NCBI GenBank assembly: GCA_032622095.1
Contig: CP136061.1
Coordinates: 13,841,287-13,905,286, forward strand
Length of the DNA stretch: 64,000 nt
Origin: Siphonodentalium dalli
Taxonomy: Eukaryota; Mollusca; Scaphopoda; Gadilida; Siphonodentaliidae
Reading direction: 5' to 3'
Below the pieces are notes generated by a model. The model was not told the origin of the DNA and searched no databases. It saw nothing but the letters and a program-made list of their open reading frames with translations. This document shows positions 1 to 12,318 of this stretch, in pieces; within the stretch, counting starts at the first letter, position 1; every line of letters begins with the position of its first letter. Made by a program: the position numbers and the translations under genes.

Positions 1-130
1 TGAGCGACTTGACCTTGAATTGACCATTTTGAAGGTCAAGGTCATGTCGAGGTCATGATTTGACCCGTCCAAATCACTCCCCGGACAAAAGTGCCCTACA
101 AAATTACCCGTCGAAATCAGTCAGGTTTTA
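1..130 (-). repeat. TGACCTTGA-rich fragment, possible Helitron-related tail
   Basis: Several copies of the motif TGACCTTGA and its complement AAGGTCA lie within about 130 bases. Read on the minus strand, the order of motifs (GGTCAAATCGGG, then TGACCTTGACCTT, then TTCAAGGTCAA) resembles 38270-38340, just upstream of a Helitron-like 3' end. This looks like a diverged, inverted relative of that element, but no hairpin-CTAG terminus is present here, so the assignment is weak. The following bases, 131-515, hold nothing recognised. Confidence 0.3.
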
Positions 131-515
131 CCCGATTTGACCTTGTGTAGAGAGCAGCAGGAATTAGTGACAATCTTATCAAGAAACATTCATCAAGTGA
201 CACCTGCAACGTGTCTGAAATCAGACTGCAACTGGCCGGATTCGTCCCATGGCTTTGGTCGATCCATTAATTTTTGTTTTTCAAGGTAATTCCGCACAGG
301 CACACCGACAGCATGCTGATGCCCGAGCAATCAACGAACAGCGCTTACTGACCGCTCACAATAGGCAATCAACGGACAGCGCGCATTAACTATCACGCGT
401 CCCCCCCACCTTTATTAAGTGAGTGAGAAATAAATGAATTGAATTGACAATTCCCAGACGGCGGGAGTGAGATGGAGAATGAGTGCTGGGAGCTTCTCCA
501 AAACGGCGGTAAATA

Positions 516-1321
516 CAGTCTGATTAAAACCAGACTCAGACTCTAACGATATTGAGTCTGGTGAAAATGGGTAGAGATTCCATTACTCCCAGCAGGAATT
601 ACGTATTTGCCAGCCAATCACAAACTATCGTCATGATCGCGAAGACCAATAAGGCGACAGTCGCATGGAATTTCGACAGCCGGCGCGGATTCCAGTAAAC
701 CCCGCCCGATATTTATAAATAGCACAATTATTTTTCCACCACATGCTGCAGCATGGCTTAATGTTTACAAATTCAGTTTTACGACAGCAAATTTAACACT
801 GAAAAGCGTATTTAAAGAGTGCAAAATTGACTAATACTACTTAATATGACAAATGTAATTGAATATTTCTAAGAAAAACAACATTTAGTACCGAATAATT
901 GAGAAGTCGACATGTCGTAAATTTATTTAATTTCCGGCATATGATGATAAATATATATCTCGTGTCGATTTATAAAAGTATGTAAAACGTGATTATTTTC
1001 AGTTGAAATTATGTCACAAGGCGCATATGTCGCAATCTGAGGTATATTTCGCCTTTGGATTTGGTTTAATAGCGGTTGATATTGAATAAGAAACCATGTT
1101 TTTCTTTTGCGAAAACGAATGGCTTTCGCGATGGCTTTCGCGGAAACGAAACCGAAACTACATTATGTCAATCACAGTTATTTTTAAAGACAAGTGTGGG
1201 CGGTGACGTCATACTGCAGGGGGTTGTCTGCGGAATTTATCTATAGTCACAGTAATGCGACCAATAGCGATTTCACCAGACTCACTATCGTTCGTTTCTG
1301 AGTCTGGTTTTAATCAGACTG
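516..1321. mobile_element. Non-autonomous DNA transposon (MITE), about 806 bp, long terminal inverted repeats
   Basis: The two ends are inverted copies of each other over about 50 bases (516-567 against 1269-1321). They start CAGTCTGATTAAAACCAGAC and share the internal block GAGTCTGGTGAAA. No coding capacity is seen inside. The flanks CGGTAAATA (507-515) and CGATAAACA (1322-1330) match at 7 of 9 positions. That fits an aged 9-bp target duplication of the kind made by Mutator-like transposases, although a chance match is possible. Superfamily assignment is inference; the inverted ends are directly visible. Confidence 0.78.
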
Positions 1322-1435
1322 CGATAAACACTGTCTGTGGCATTTTAACCTTAGATTGGAAGTTTGAACTCAATCGGTCCAGCCATTTTCCCGGCCATAG
1401 CTAACAGACAAACAGAAGTCCCAAAATATATAGTA

Positions 1436-1464
1436 GATATATATATATATATATATATATATAG

Positions 1465-1509
<45 letters not shown>
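1436..1509. repeat. (TA)n microsatellite
   Basis: About 74 bases of almost uninterrupted TA dinucleotides with a single GC interruption (ATAGCTAT) in the middle. It is self-complementary and would extrude easily. Confidence 0.95.
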
Positions 1510-1513
<4 letters not shown>

Positions 1514-4500
1514 GGACATAAGCTCTTAAAATAAAAAAGTGTTCTTATCAGTTCTATTACTGAAAACAAAAATACACACTCATTGATGTGTCATAACATC
1601 ATCTGTGCCACGACAATGGTTAATACATAATGATTAAAGAAAGAATTTATGTAGTTTTGTTGTGACAATTACAGTAAGTATATCAATAATCATTCGAAAA
1701 TAAAGACAATTTGCCCCAACCACGGCATTCTTTGGTAGTATCTATTTACACATCTCTGTTTTCAAACTAGTTTCTGAAATGTCCTCAGAATTACTGAGGG
1801 GCATAAGGAAAGCTCTTCCCGAGAGCTTTCCTTCAGGTGAATGTAACCAGCCATATTTCCGACTAAATGTTATCCATAATTATGCTGTGGTTAAGGAGTC
1901 AATTGCTTAGAGTATTACTGTACATGTATGTTCTATATAAAATTACGAATCTCTACTCTATCACCCCCCACACTTAAAGATCAGTTTTGTACTGGTTGAT
2001 TATGATCTCTACAGCTTATAGTAAGAATAGAGATTCCTGGCATGATCAACTGTGTAAGCTCGTGGCAATGTCATCTGCCATAAGTTTTTTCTTTTAGATT
2101 GTGACTATTATAGTCAAAACTTTTTTAATTGTTGAAAAATCTATACCCGACACTACATAGAAACATGGATTGTGAACACAATATCGGTATTCCTGTTTCA
2201 TTTTATTTTCCAATCATTAATTATATTATCCCTTTTAAGTTTAGATAAATAGCATATTTTCATATTGTCAACATTCTGGTCTGAAATTAAAGTGTTAGGT
2301 ATAAATAAAATTTTGCAATATTTAGAAAAGTTTTGCCCCTCCCAATGTGGTTTTAATTGTTCGTAGTCAGACCCCTCCACCAACATAGATGTCATGTGTA
2401 CTTACCTCTCCCATGGGGTCTTATTTGTCGAGTGATACCTTACTACTAACATATATGTTTAACGACCAAGAAAAAAAAGGAAAGCGGGGGCGGGCAAATA
2501 TGCTAATTTCATAGAAAACAATTCCACCCCGTTTGATAAGATTGAGTCAGACCTTTAAATAACATTTGTAGCATAGCTACGATGTAAATATCTGTTGAAA
2601 TGTCATTTGTATTGGACAATATTTGGAATTGTTTGATTAATTGTCTGTGATAATTTGTGATGCACATTTCCTCATTGGACAACACTTCTTTTTCGTTTCT
2701 GATTCCGTAGTTTATATATATGCACATAAATTGTGCGATTTCATCAAATAACACTTTAATTATTATTGATTGTCCTATATATGTAACATATAATATTCCA
2801 GCAAATTCATTTCATAGTATGCATATTCATCCAGCTATTATTCAATTATAACTAATTGTTTAGCATATTAACGTATTTTATCGGCAATTTATTGTGACAT
2901 TTCTTCAACATTCATCTATTCGTTACATGATTGGCGGACACACTTCAAGCTCTGCCCATCGCATGTCACTCATGTTACACCGGCAGATTCAAACGTCTCG
3001 CTGGGCCGTGTAATTCAGTTATGTCTCGCCGGGTCGAGATATCGGGTCACGTCTCAGAGGGTCGTGTTTATAGGGTCGCATTCTCAGCAGGTTGCTTTTA
3101 GGCTCGCATTTGCGGTGCATCATAGGAAAGGGTCGTGTTGCAATATAAACAAACCCGATCCGATCTCATGTGCACTCCAAAGGAATTAGTCTTTGTAGAC
3201 AGTCAACACGAAACTAGTGTCAGCATTTTACCTGACTTTTAATTACCCATTGGGGACAATTTTTCAAGATTTCCGGGGATTTCGGAGTTCCACCTCTGTT
3301 TGGCTTATGGCTTTTGGTTATCAATTGGCTAATTTCCTAATTGATTGTGTTATGCCATTTAGCTGGTTGTTGGCCATTCATTGGCCGTTTAAGTTTCGGA
3401 AAGATAGTTATTTTATGGGCATTTTAGCCCATATTCACATGAAAGAGACCCAAGAGAACTTTGGTGATAGTATATCTTCATTCTTATATGAATCATTCTG
3501 TGGATTTTTGGATATTGTTCTAATAAATCATATTGCTTTGTAACTGTTTTCTGTTGTCACTTAAAGATACTCTGTGGGCTTATAGATGAATAGTCCTACT
3601 AGGGATTAAGAGGTTTCACATAGGGAGATCAATTCAGGACACAGACCCAAACAGTCAAGAACAGACAGCGGATTATTTAAGAAGCAAGTTCTAAGAATCC
3701 ACAGATACATTTCCTGTAACGTTGAGGTCTGGGGCAAAGATAATTATTCACGCTACCCAGGAGTTATTACATTACAAGAACCCGAACCATGTTGCAACAT
3801 CTTGTGCTGCGTGCGCTCACAACAATGTCCATTGACATCAGATTTTGCAGTGCTGCCTCTTCGCAGTCCAGGGTTGTGTTACCATAAAATGTAATCCATT
3901 TCACTTGATGGAAAACGTCCAAGTTCTCGAAATGTATTTATCCTGCATCTTATATAGACACAATTTCATTTGTAATGAGCCATCCATCGTTTCTCACGAT
4001 GCTGCCGCCAGCTGGACATGTCAATACAAAACCATCGATCCGACAGGTGTTCAAGTTCATGTCAATATACTCTACCCATTGACAGAAAGATATCACAATA
4101 ATGAAAACAACAAACACGAAAGAATCCATGATGGATTTTGGTCGAATGTTACGTGATGATGTTGATCAACAAAAATAATATGATCGTACGTGACACATAA
4201 TGGAGCAACCACTGAGTTGATAATCAAGTTCAATATTAAAGTAATTATAGGATGTTCTGTACAGGGTACTACTACATGTGCTACACCAATCAGATAAATG
4301 TCTGTGTCATCACACTAAAATACCATGTTAGAACTTGGATTGATGTATTCGTAATCGTATATAGTCACCAATAGCCGGGTTACTACCGTATTACCTGACA
4401 TTGCCCATCTAGTGAAATATTCAAACCCAGCATTAAAATCATGGTTATGATCAGTCCAGACATATGACTAAAGTTCGAACATCAGATGATAATAGCTGAG

Positions 4501-5345
4501 CACCTGGTGTGAATTGAACTGTGGTGGGGTATCAAGCAGTCTACCCCTGCACGCTAGAACAAAATTATGCCATTACCTGGCATACGTAGCTTGAGGGTGG
4601 AAGTGAACTATCATCCCACATCCAAATCAACCAGACCAACAGGTTTGCAATAACACACACAAATATATATATATCACAGCAGAAGTTTTTGTTCCGAATT
4701 AATGGATGGAAATGGAATGTACTTTAATATTTGAATATTACCTTAGCTGAAGGCAATCAATGCAATACATATAAGCTATGTAGAAAAAAAATATTGAAGT
4801 GTAGTGAATATGATGTGTCACTGAAATATTGGAGTCGGACATAGATTACGTTAGCTGATGGCAATCAATGCAATAAGAGATGTAGAAACGGAAATGCATG
4901 GTACTGTACGCTTATCCTCTGCGATGTCTGCAACGTGATCATAGAAGTATTTTATGTGAAGATCGCCATGATCACTCACACATTAATGAAATTGACAACC
5001 TCCCAATAGCTTTCGGGGAAGACCGTTATGAAATGAACATCGCGGGTAAATAGCGTGCGCAAGACGACATTGAATATGCCACATTGCAGAAGACGAGAAC
5101 ATACCTTATTGGCTTACATTTCATGGACCGATTTTGACGATTTGCCCACCAAAATGATCGTAATTAAACGCGAATTATCACTCGCTTAACAGCTTGACTC
5201 TCGTTTATGGAACAGAAACTTTATGGAACGATATGTAGTTACTGAAAATATACATAATTGGGAAAGAAAGCTCCCGTGACTCACTCAGTGTAACACTATG
5301 CGTGTGGATGGCAAGATATTTTCTGTGGTATAATCGGATAATAAA
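1510..5345. other. Non-coding AT-rich stretch, no gene recognised
   Basis: Only short open frames without family resemblance occur here, including a 108-codon plus-strand frame at 3217-3543 and a 103-codon one at 3845-4156. Two small hairpins lie side by side at 1783-1799 (CCTCAG/CTGAGG) and 1807-1831 (GGAAAGCTCT/AGAGCTTTCC, 10-bp stem, 5-base loop). At about 2990-3150 there is a more GC-rich patch with five loose copies of a GTCTCRCYGGGTCGTGT-like unit, probably a degenerate minisatellite. A short near-repeat (TTAGCTGAWGGCAATCAATGC) appears at about 4743 and 4852. Confidence 0.5.
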
Positions 5346-5464
5346 ACAGTTGTTGCCCTTCTCGGGAGACATTGAAATTTGTCACTCTCGCTCTTCGGGA
5401 GACTTTTCCGTTCTCGGGCGGGTGACAAATCTCAAAGTTTCCCTCGACAACGGGCAACAACTGT
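5346..5464. repeat. Foldback element, 119 bp
   Basis: ACAGTTGTTGCCC at the left end pairs with GGGCAACAACTGT at the right end. Pairing continues imperfectly to ATTTGTCAC/GTGACAAAT, giving arms of about 40 bases around a short centre of CTCGGG-type motifs. No coding capacity. It is a small palindromic MITE or foldback remnant. The next 300 bases (5465-5770) hold two loose copies of a roughly 135-bp unit beginning AATCAAAGATGAC. Confidence 0.7.
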
Positions 5465-5799
5465 ATAGTGTTACTGTCAATAGAGCGATTAGGAATTTGG
5501 AAAGTTGAAAGCCCTAGTTATGCAATGATTAAAATCAAAGATGACTGCGACAGCTGTGAGTTTTGGCCAAACGACCCAAAAATGACCCGTCCAATCTACA
5601 TGGCATTATTAACATCCATGACAAATGTAATGATGATCAGACCCACAGTACGACCGTGCCAATCGATTTAATTGTGAAATCAAAGATGACCAATGACCCC
5701 AAAATGATTTGTTCCCATATACATGTAAATGTCAACATTCACGACATTTTTTCAAAAAGATCAGACTAAAGGTAAGACCTGTAGCCCGCGCCATAGGAA

Positions 5800-8068
5800 A
5801 TTGTTTGTTTTTTTCTTCTTTTTGTTAATTTAAAAAAAAAATTATTTAGCAGAAAGAATGACAAAGGAAGAAAGACAAAAATTCACAGACATTCATTCTC
5901 TCAATCCAAGGCTTGGAAGAGTGAGACTCTACCATGCCCTGGCCTACTTTCTTACATATAATTCTAAAATATTTAAAGGCACACAGTGTGTTTGGATAAT
6001 TTTAAGAGTGTTCATGTTAAAAGTGAATTTTAGGCTACGCTGGTATAATTTATTTTTCCCAGAAAATGGGCTCTATTTTGCTGATAACATAATTTTTTTG
6101 TTTTTTCTTCAAAATATTTGGTTACATGTAGTATTTAAAGTTTGTATAATCAAAGTTCCAAACACAATGTGCAGTTTGAAATATTTTTACATTCTGAATT
6201 TACCAAAAACAATATTAATAGACAATCTAACATATTGCAACTGGATTGCAAATATTGTAGTTGTTGAAATTATTGGTTAGACAGCACTCGGGGAAAATAC
6301 AAACGCTCTCTTGATGTTTCGGACTGTGGCTGAAAACAAAATTGTGGTATTGTTAAGCAAACCGGCATATCTATTGACGTTTTCGGGGAATATGATTGGA
6401 AAGTAAAAATGATCAGTGTACTGAAATTGTACAGATATTGTATAAGTGCCTGCCGCTCGGATACCGGGTAATTTATTTCTTTTGTGTGTTGTCCAGTCAT
6501 TGTTAAGCTCGGGGTGTACGTTGTGCCTGAAAAATCTGGTTTTCAATTACACTATTATTTAATTTTTAAGGCATTTCGAAGTGTCAGCCATTGGTTATCG
6601 AATTCATAGTTACATTTTGCGTTGTATCTCTCGCATTCATACCTTAATAGAAGATCACAAAGGAACGGTCGAAGTGATAGTTGTGTGGGCGTGACTTTTG
6701 TTCTATATATATATATTGTTTCAGCACTAGTAGGAACAGATTACTTTTTGAATTTTTGTATTCATGATCTATGTCAATAATGATATTCTTTTTTGTTAGA
6801 TCAATGGGAAATTGGTTGTTTCTTGCCCATGTTTCAATTTCTATCATAAAGGTTTGGATGTGGGGACAGTCCCAGAAAATGTGAGAAATGGTTTCCTGTA
6901 CGTTATGACAACGATTGCAAAAATCGTCGATTCGAAGGTTAGCCACCTTTCGAAATTTATTGGTACTAATAATTCGTGTGTTTATTCTGAATTGGAGCCA
7001 CTGTAATTTCGTATCCGTTGTCGTTTTAAAGGGCATGCTCAAATTTTCTTCCCAATTTTCTATTTTCTCGCCAAATTTGGATTCCCATTTTTGACATGCA
7101 TTCGGCATGGTTTTCTCATTTGATAGAATTTTATAAAATAATTGACAGCCTTTTACACAACGGAGTATCGGAATGAGATTGTTTGTATACATGGGTTGGG
7201 TATAGGGATTAAGGGTTGGTTAAGAGAACTTGCCAATGACATAATCTAACGCTTTATGCTGTTGATTGTTATGAAATCAACGCGGATGTTGAAAGTTGCA
7301 TAAAGTGTGCGTGGGGTATGGAATGTATTATCTGATTGTAATAGATCATTTATAAAATATATTCCGGCATCTCTCCAAGATTTAAAGTTGATCGACGAAC
7401 CTCCGATTTTTATTTTCGGATTATTCCATACAGTTGAGGCCATAATAGTATTATTTGAATTATTTAATCGCATAAATTTACACCATGCTGAGAAAACATC
7501 TCTCCAGAATGGATTTGCGAACTTGTCTGTTTGCTTTACAATGTAATTTGGGTGATAAGTGAGAAAGAGTGGATCTTTTAAAAAATAATTGCCATTGCAT
7601 AGTGAGGCCCATTTCGATTGTTTGCAAACCAAGCGTATAATCCAGCTAATTTTCATGGCGCTATCAAAGTTTTCAACATTAATCATCTTCAAACCTCCGT
7701 ACATATATTCGGTACATAATTGTTTTCTTTTTATTCTATCGCGTTTGTAATTCCAGGTGAAATTATATAGAATGGTATTTATGGTCTTCAAAAATGCTGT
7801 ATCTGGACTTGGGAGGGTTATAAATAGGTGTGTCAATTTTGGTAAGATAAGGGATTTGACAACTGTTATTCTACCGAACGGAGTCAGGAGTCTGTGTTTC
7901 CAAATTTTTGTGATCTTTTCTATATCTTCGAGTTTATAATTGTAGTTTATATTCATGTTTGTTAAATTAGTGTCGAAATTTATCCCTAGAAAATTAAAAG
8001 TGTTTACAGTAGACAGGTTTAATTCCTTAAGAACTTGTCTTGTATCCTGAAGGCCCTGGGCTTTTATT
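5800..8068 (-). mobile_element. 5'-truncated L1/Tx1-like LINE copy
   Basis: Minus-strand retrotransposon fragment. It has an A-rich 3' tail (T/A-rich 5810-5845 on plus), a roughly 800-base 3' untranslated part, and a decayed ORF2 C-terminal region above it. The stretch 5846-7010 is closely related to the second copy at 18202-19352, which confirms a dispersed family with a shared 3' end. The 5' end stops at about 8068, downstream of the catalytic part of reverse transcriptase, next to a perfect hairpin. Truncation at the 5' end is normal for LINE integration. Confidence 0.85.
6644..8068 (-). pseudogene. L1/Tx1-like ORF2 C-terminal region (post-RT thumb and zinc-knuckle segment)
   Basis: Two open segments in different frames, 7246-8068 and 6644-7192, read as the C-terminal third of an ORF2 protein. 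The first contains FNFLGI, a segment rich in W/K (KIWKHRLLTPFGRITVVKSL) and YGGLKMI, typical of the region after the RT palm in L1/Tx1 elements. The second contains a Cys/His cluster (DFCNRCHNVQETISHIFWDC) like the C-terminal CCHC-type motif of these proteins. The RT catalytic FADD box and the endonuclease are absent, so the copy cannot mobilise itself. A frameshift near 7200-7240 separates the two segments. Confidence 0.82.
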
Positions 8069-8096
8069 ATACTTCCATATTTTAATATGGAAGTAT
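8069..8096. repeat. Perfect hairpin at the LINE truncation point
   Basis: ATACTTCCATATT (8069-8081), a 2-base loop, and AATATGGAAGTAT (8084-8096) form a 13-bp perfect stem. The same 13-mer recurs singly beside another L1/Tx1-like fragment at about 24970 and in its inverted copy at about 32504. Confidence 0.85.
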
Positions 8097-8559
8097 ATTG
8101 TTATTCAATTTTAAATTGTTTTCAATATTATTATTCTTAGCAATTTTGTAACTCTTTTATCGCTGGAAGTACAATATATAGAGATATGGAATTTCGAACG
8201 TATATAGACCTATACTAAGACTAACTGAATAGACTATACAGAATATTGTCCGCGCTTGATTTTCAGAGTTATCTCCCCTTTTTTGAACAAATGGGGTTGC
8301 TGTATCTCGAATAGTATGGGCAGCAGAGACTCCAAATTTGGACCATATGTACAACTCAGTACATTGGGTTCATGCATTACAATTTATGTCCGCGCTTTCG
8401 TCACAGAGTTGTCGCCCATGGTTCGCAAAACTCGATTTATTTCATATCCTGTGTCTGGTTATGGAATGCAAGGTATCCAGATTTGAGAGCTTCTATGCAG
8501 TTAATCATTAGCAACTTGATACGAAAAAAAGTTTTGAACAGGGACGGACTTATATTTTT

Positions 8560-9110
8560 GGGGTTTGGGTGAGGGCACAATTTTCGCAATTTTTTCTTTG
8601 CCATGATTTCAACTATTTTTACTGTCGTGTATCTATAGGACGTACTGATGATCCTCCTGAAAGAATTTTGTAAATCGGTTGAGAAATGTCCAAGTTACAG
8701 ACCATCGAAAATTGTATTCATACATCAATTGAGGAGAAAGTGCTTGTGTCTCTATCTCCTCCTAGACGACGCACATAAACTAAATTTGGTTTATGTGAAC
8801 GTGTTATCCATAGAGAGAAGATGAAATGGTGAAATTTTGACCAAGATCCAATGAAATTTGTCCGCACTAGGGAGGGGGTCAAAATTTGTCATTTTTTTGT
8901 TGTCTCCGATTTGAACCAAAATTGTTGTGAAGTATCTATAATATGTACTGAGGGCCATTATGAGTGAATTTTGTGAATCGGTTGACAAATGTAGAAATTG
9001 TGGCCCCTTCATTCTTATCAAGTTTACAGAAGATGCACTGTGGATTTAGATTCCTTCAAACAATCGTCACTTTTTTGGTGTCATTCGATGGGGACTTTCT
9101 AGTACTTCTA
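8560..9110. repeat. Diverged tandem pair, unit about 270-290 bp
   Basis: Two aligned blocks share GTATCTATA, GTACTGA, GAATTTTGT and AATCGGTTGA in the same order (about 8620-8715 and 8930-9010). The units are strongly diverged and non-coding. 8097-8560 between the LINE and this repeat holds nothing recognised. Confidence 0.5.
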
Positions 9111-9119
9111 AACGATTAC

Positions 9120-9934
9120 GTGTTTTTGTCGTTAGTTGTTTTTCATTGTCGGCCATTTGTCGTCATTTGTTTTTCGGAACGTCTGTCTCTGTGTGGGTCT
9201 TATAGAATAAAAAACTGCTTAACAGATCCCACTCAAATTTGGTATGTACATATACATTGTATTGTATGTTCACTTTGATCCCGGAAATTTCATAAGTGAC
9301 CATGTCCTTGACCATGACCTCACTCATATACATGTAGGTATATGCTCATATAATATAGGCATGTGTCTGGACCTCAACATGGGTACATTTATGTAGGCTA
9401 TAGATATGGACAGGTCTAATTTCACATGCGGTTGTCCTTGACATTGGCCTACTGGTAGCGCACATATGCTCAAATGTTTCTGGACCTCGACTGATCGTTT
9501 GTCCACATGCTGTATATTTTGTCCAAACGGAGGCGACCATAGATAAATCCTAAAACGCGGGTGAAGTCAGTTACATCACTTGGTCTATTGTGTTATATTT
9601 TGGAACTTCTGTATCTGTGTCTAATAGAATCGAAAACTGTACAACTGATCCGACTCAAATTTTTGTAATGTACCAAAGCCATACTTTGACACGGGAACTA
9701 TATGGGTGGGTCCAATTTCATGTGTGACTGTCCTTTGACTGCGCCCTCGATATATACTCATACATTGTACATGCATACCGGTAGGCAACTTTGTTCCCTA
9801 AATAGCCCGGATGAAGTCAGGCACATCAGCTACTGTACATGTAAATATGTACATGTAATAAGAAATAATTTAGAAATAACAGTTACAAATTATGAAAATT
9901 TCCTCAAAAATATACTAATAGTATAGAATAATGA
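9120..9934. repeat. Repeat unit A, copy 1
   Basis: About 815 bases repeated almost unchanged at 11322-12136 and 52210-53025. Inside, two diverged sub-units each carry a GGAACTTCTGT...GAAAACTG...ACTCAAATTT block (about 9175-9245 and 9601-9665), so the unit itself grew by an older tandem duplication. Short open frames recur in all copies because the DNA is duplicated. They show no coding signature. Confidence 0.85.
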
Positions 9935-11321
9935 TTGGTTCAATAAATATATTTTTATGTTTGTTGCTACGAGGGAGGGAATTCATACAAATTCAATGGT
10001 AGCAGCCACCAAGGGTGCTTTGTACCTAAATGCATGTGAATTATGACGTCATACAAGTTTTCTATAATTCTATACTATGAAGAAAGACACCGGGTACGTT
10101 TTTTGTTGGAATTCACACGTAATTCCGGTTGGTCACTGCACAGAATCCACAACAACTGATCAAATGCATTCTGAAGTTTTATATTGCACAGTATCCTTTC
10201 GGACGTATAAGTTCTATATTCTCAGTTCTTACCGAGGATTAATTACAGCCTTTTTATCTGATAAAAGTCATTGGTATATTACTAGCTTAGTAATTAATTA
10301 CACCCCGTCTAGCGACCGGCCTGTCATCCGGCTTACGGCATTTACTTTATCGAGAAATTACTTCCATATATCCCATATACCGATAAGGCCTTCACCTTCG
10401 CACATGAAAGATTAAAAACAATTAAAGAAAAATAAAAAAAATGAAAGAATTCTGTGTTACATGTAAATTGTAACGGATACTGAAATTGTAGTAAGTTTCC
10501 TAGTTACCATCTTACCTTGTCCGATTCTATCAGTCGATTAAACTTCAACTTAAGTTCAAGGAAGTGATAACATCTGATAGGATTATGGTGGTGTTATGAA
10601 CACAACAGCACAATGCATGCTCCTGGGGGAATTGTTCTCCAAGTCCAAGTTTTTTTAAAGGTAGGTCTGTTTGCTTTAAAAATTAACTTTTTATTATTAT
10701 TTCATTTAATAGTTTTTCATCATTTGATAATTTGTCGTCGTCATTTGTTGGTCGTTAATGTCACAGACAGTGTGTTTGTCGTTATTCGTGTTTGGTTGTC
10801 GTCTCTCTTTTTCGTCCTTGGTAGTTTGTCGTCGTGTGTTTTGCTGGTCGTTGTTTCCATCTTTTGTTCATTTGCCATCAGTCGTGTTTTTCGTGGCATG
10901 TACACCGTGGCCCAACTCTAGTTAGTCAGTGGAGCCGCGGTGTACAATGTAGTTGCATTTCGGCCGCGGTGGAAATGCTAACTGCACCATGGTTAAGTGG
11001 AAACTTGTTTTTACTAGAAGGGTACATTGCATCCCGTAGACTTTCAACTAGGATTGCCTAAGCACAAACCAGTCGAACAAAAAATACATGTACCGTAGGT
11101 TACATATAATTTTGAAACCTGCAGGCCTGGGTCGATGCGTTTGTCGTCAAGACAGTTTTCGCCGTCGATCGTTCGACATCGAGTTCGTCGTTGGTCATTT
11201 GTTTTTCGTCATCAGTCATTTTTCGTCGTCGGTCGGTATTTTTCTTCGTTGTCATTTGTTGCCATTTGTCATAATCATCCTCACCATTTATCGTTCATTT
11301 GCCACCATTCGTCAGCCGGTG
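9934..11321. repeat. Repeat unit B, copy 1
   Basis: About 1.39 kb that recurs at 50797-52210 (same orientation) and inverted at about 56020-57355. The first bases (TTGGTTCAATAAATATA) are the same as where B abuts the CR1-like RT remnant in the inverted-repeat-2 arms. Here B instead follows unit A. B contains two GTCGTC-rich degenerate minisatellites. No gene is supported. Confidence 0.85.
10715..10905. repeat. Degenerate GTCGTCATTTGTT minisatellite, part 1
   Basis: Loose repeats of a 12-25 base unit containing TTTGTCGTC and TGTTGGTCGT. In the copy at 51590-51690 one 49-base unit (ending CACAGACAGTGTGTT) is present twice in tandem but only once here, which shows recent unit gain or loss. Confidence 0.6.
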
Positions 11322-11375
11322 TGTTGTTTTCGTTAGTTGTTTTTCATTGTCGGCCATTTGTCGTCATTTGTTTTT
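11140..11375. repeat. Degenerate GTCGTC minisatellite, part 2
   Basis: Same low-complexity family as 10715-10905 (TTCGTCGTCGGTCGG, CATTTGTTTTTCG), continuing across the B/A' border. Long open frames through it are composition artefacts. Confidence 0.55.
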
Positions 11376-12136
11376 CGGAACTTCTGTCTCTGTGTGGGTT
11401 TTATAGAATCAAAAACTGCTTAACAGATCCCACTCAAATTTGGTATGTACATATACATTGTATTGTATGTCCACTTTGATCCCGGAAATTTCATAAGTGA
11501 CCATGTCCTTGACCATGACCTCACTCATATACATGTAGGTATATGCTCATATAATATAGGCATGTGTCTGGACCTCAACATGGGTACATTTATGTAGGCT
11601 ATAGATATGGACAGGTCTAATTTCACATGCGGTTGTCCTTGACATTGTCCTACTGGTATCGCACATATGCTCAAATGTTTCTGGACCTCGACTGATCGTT
11701 TGTCCACATGCTGTATATTTTGTCCAAACGGAGGCGACCATAGATAAATCCTAAAACGCGGGTGAAGTCAGTTACATCACTTGGTCTATTGTGTTATATT
11801 TTGGAACTTCTGTATCTGTGTCTAATAGACTCGAAAACTGTACAACTGATCCGACTCAAATTTTTGTAATGTACCAAAGCCCTACTTTGATCCCGGGAAC
11901 TATATGGGTGGGTCCAATTTCATGTGTGACTGTCCTTTGACTGCGCCCTCGATATATACTCATACATTGTACATGCATACCGGTAGGCAACTTTGTTCCC
12001 TAAATAGCCCGGATGAAGTCAGGCACATCAGCTACTGTACATGTACATATGTACATGTAATAAGAAATAATTTAGAAATAACAGTTACCAAATTATGAAA
12101 ATTTCCCCAAAAATATACTAATAGTATAGAATAATG
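11322..12136. repeat. Repeat unit A, copy 2 (A')
   Basis: Near-identical to 9120-9934 with a few substitutions, so units A-B-A' lie in direct order. It is followed by about 180 bases (12137-12318) of unique-looking flank. That flank also borders the other LTR copies, at 53030-53200 and inverted at 55853-56020. Confidence 0.85.
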
Positions 12137-12318
12137 ATAATATTATGAATGCGTTATTTTCCACAAATGTGATCGGAGCGTTTGTATATATACAGCATGT
12201 AAATAGTGAGCGATAAGCAACACACTTTCAGACACTGTTGCGATTGATTAGGTCGAGAGTGATTCTTGGTGACCCATTCAACTCCAAAATCTGAGATTTA
12301 GCTTATTGGCTATACCGG

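Noticed and set aside
3217-3543. 108-codon plus-strand ORF
   Set aside because: Aromatic-rich, no recognisable motif, no splice or promoter context; likely chance in AT-rich DNA.
5858-6280. 140-codon plus-strand ORF
   Set aside because: Lies antisense over the 3' UTR of the L1/Tx1-like LINE and has low-complexity Phe/Ile content.
10613-11479. Val/Ser/Phe-rich ORFs that look like membrane proteins
   Set aside because: They are read through the GTCGTC minisatellite, exist in all three frames and shift with repeat number.
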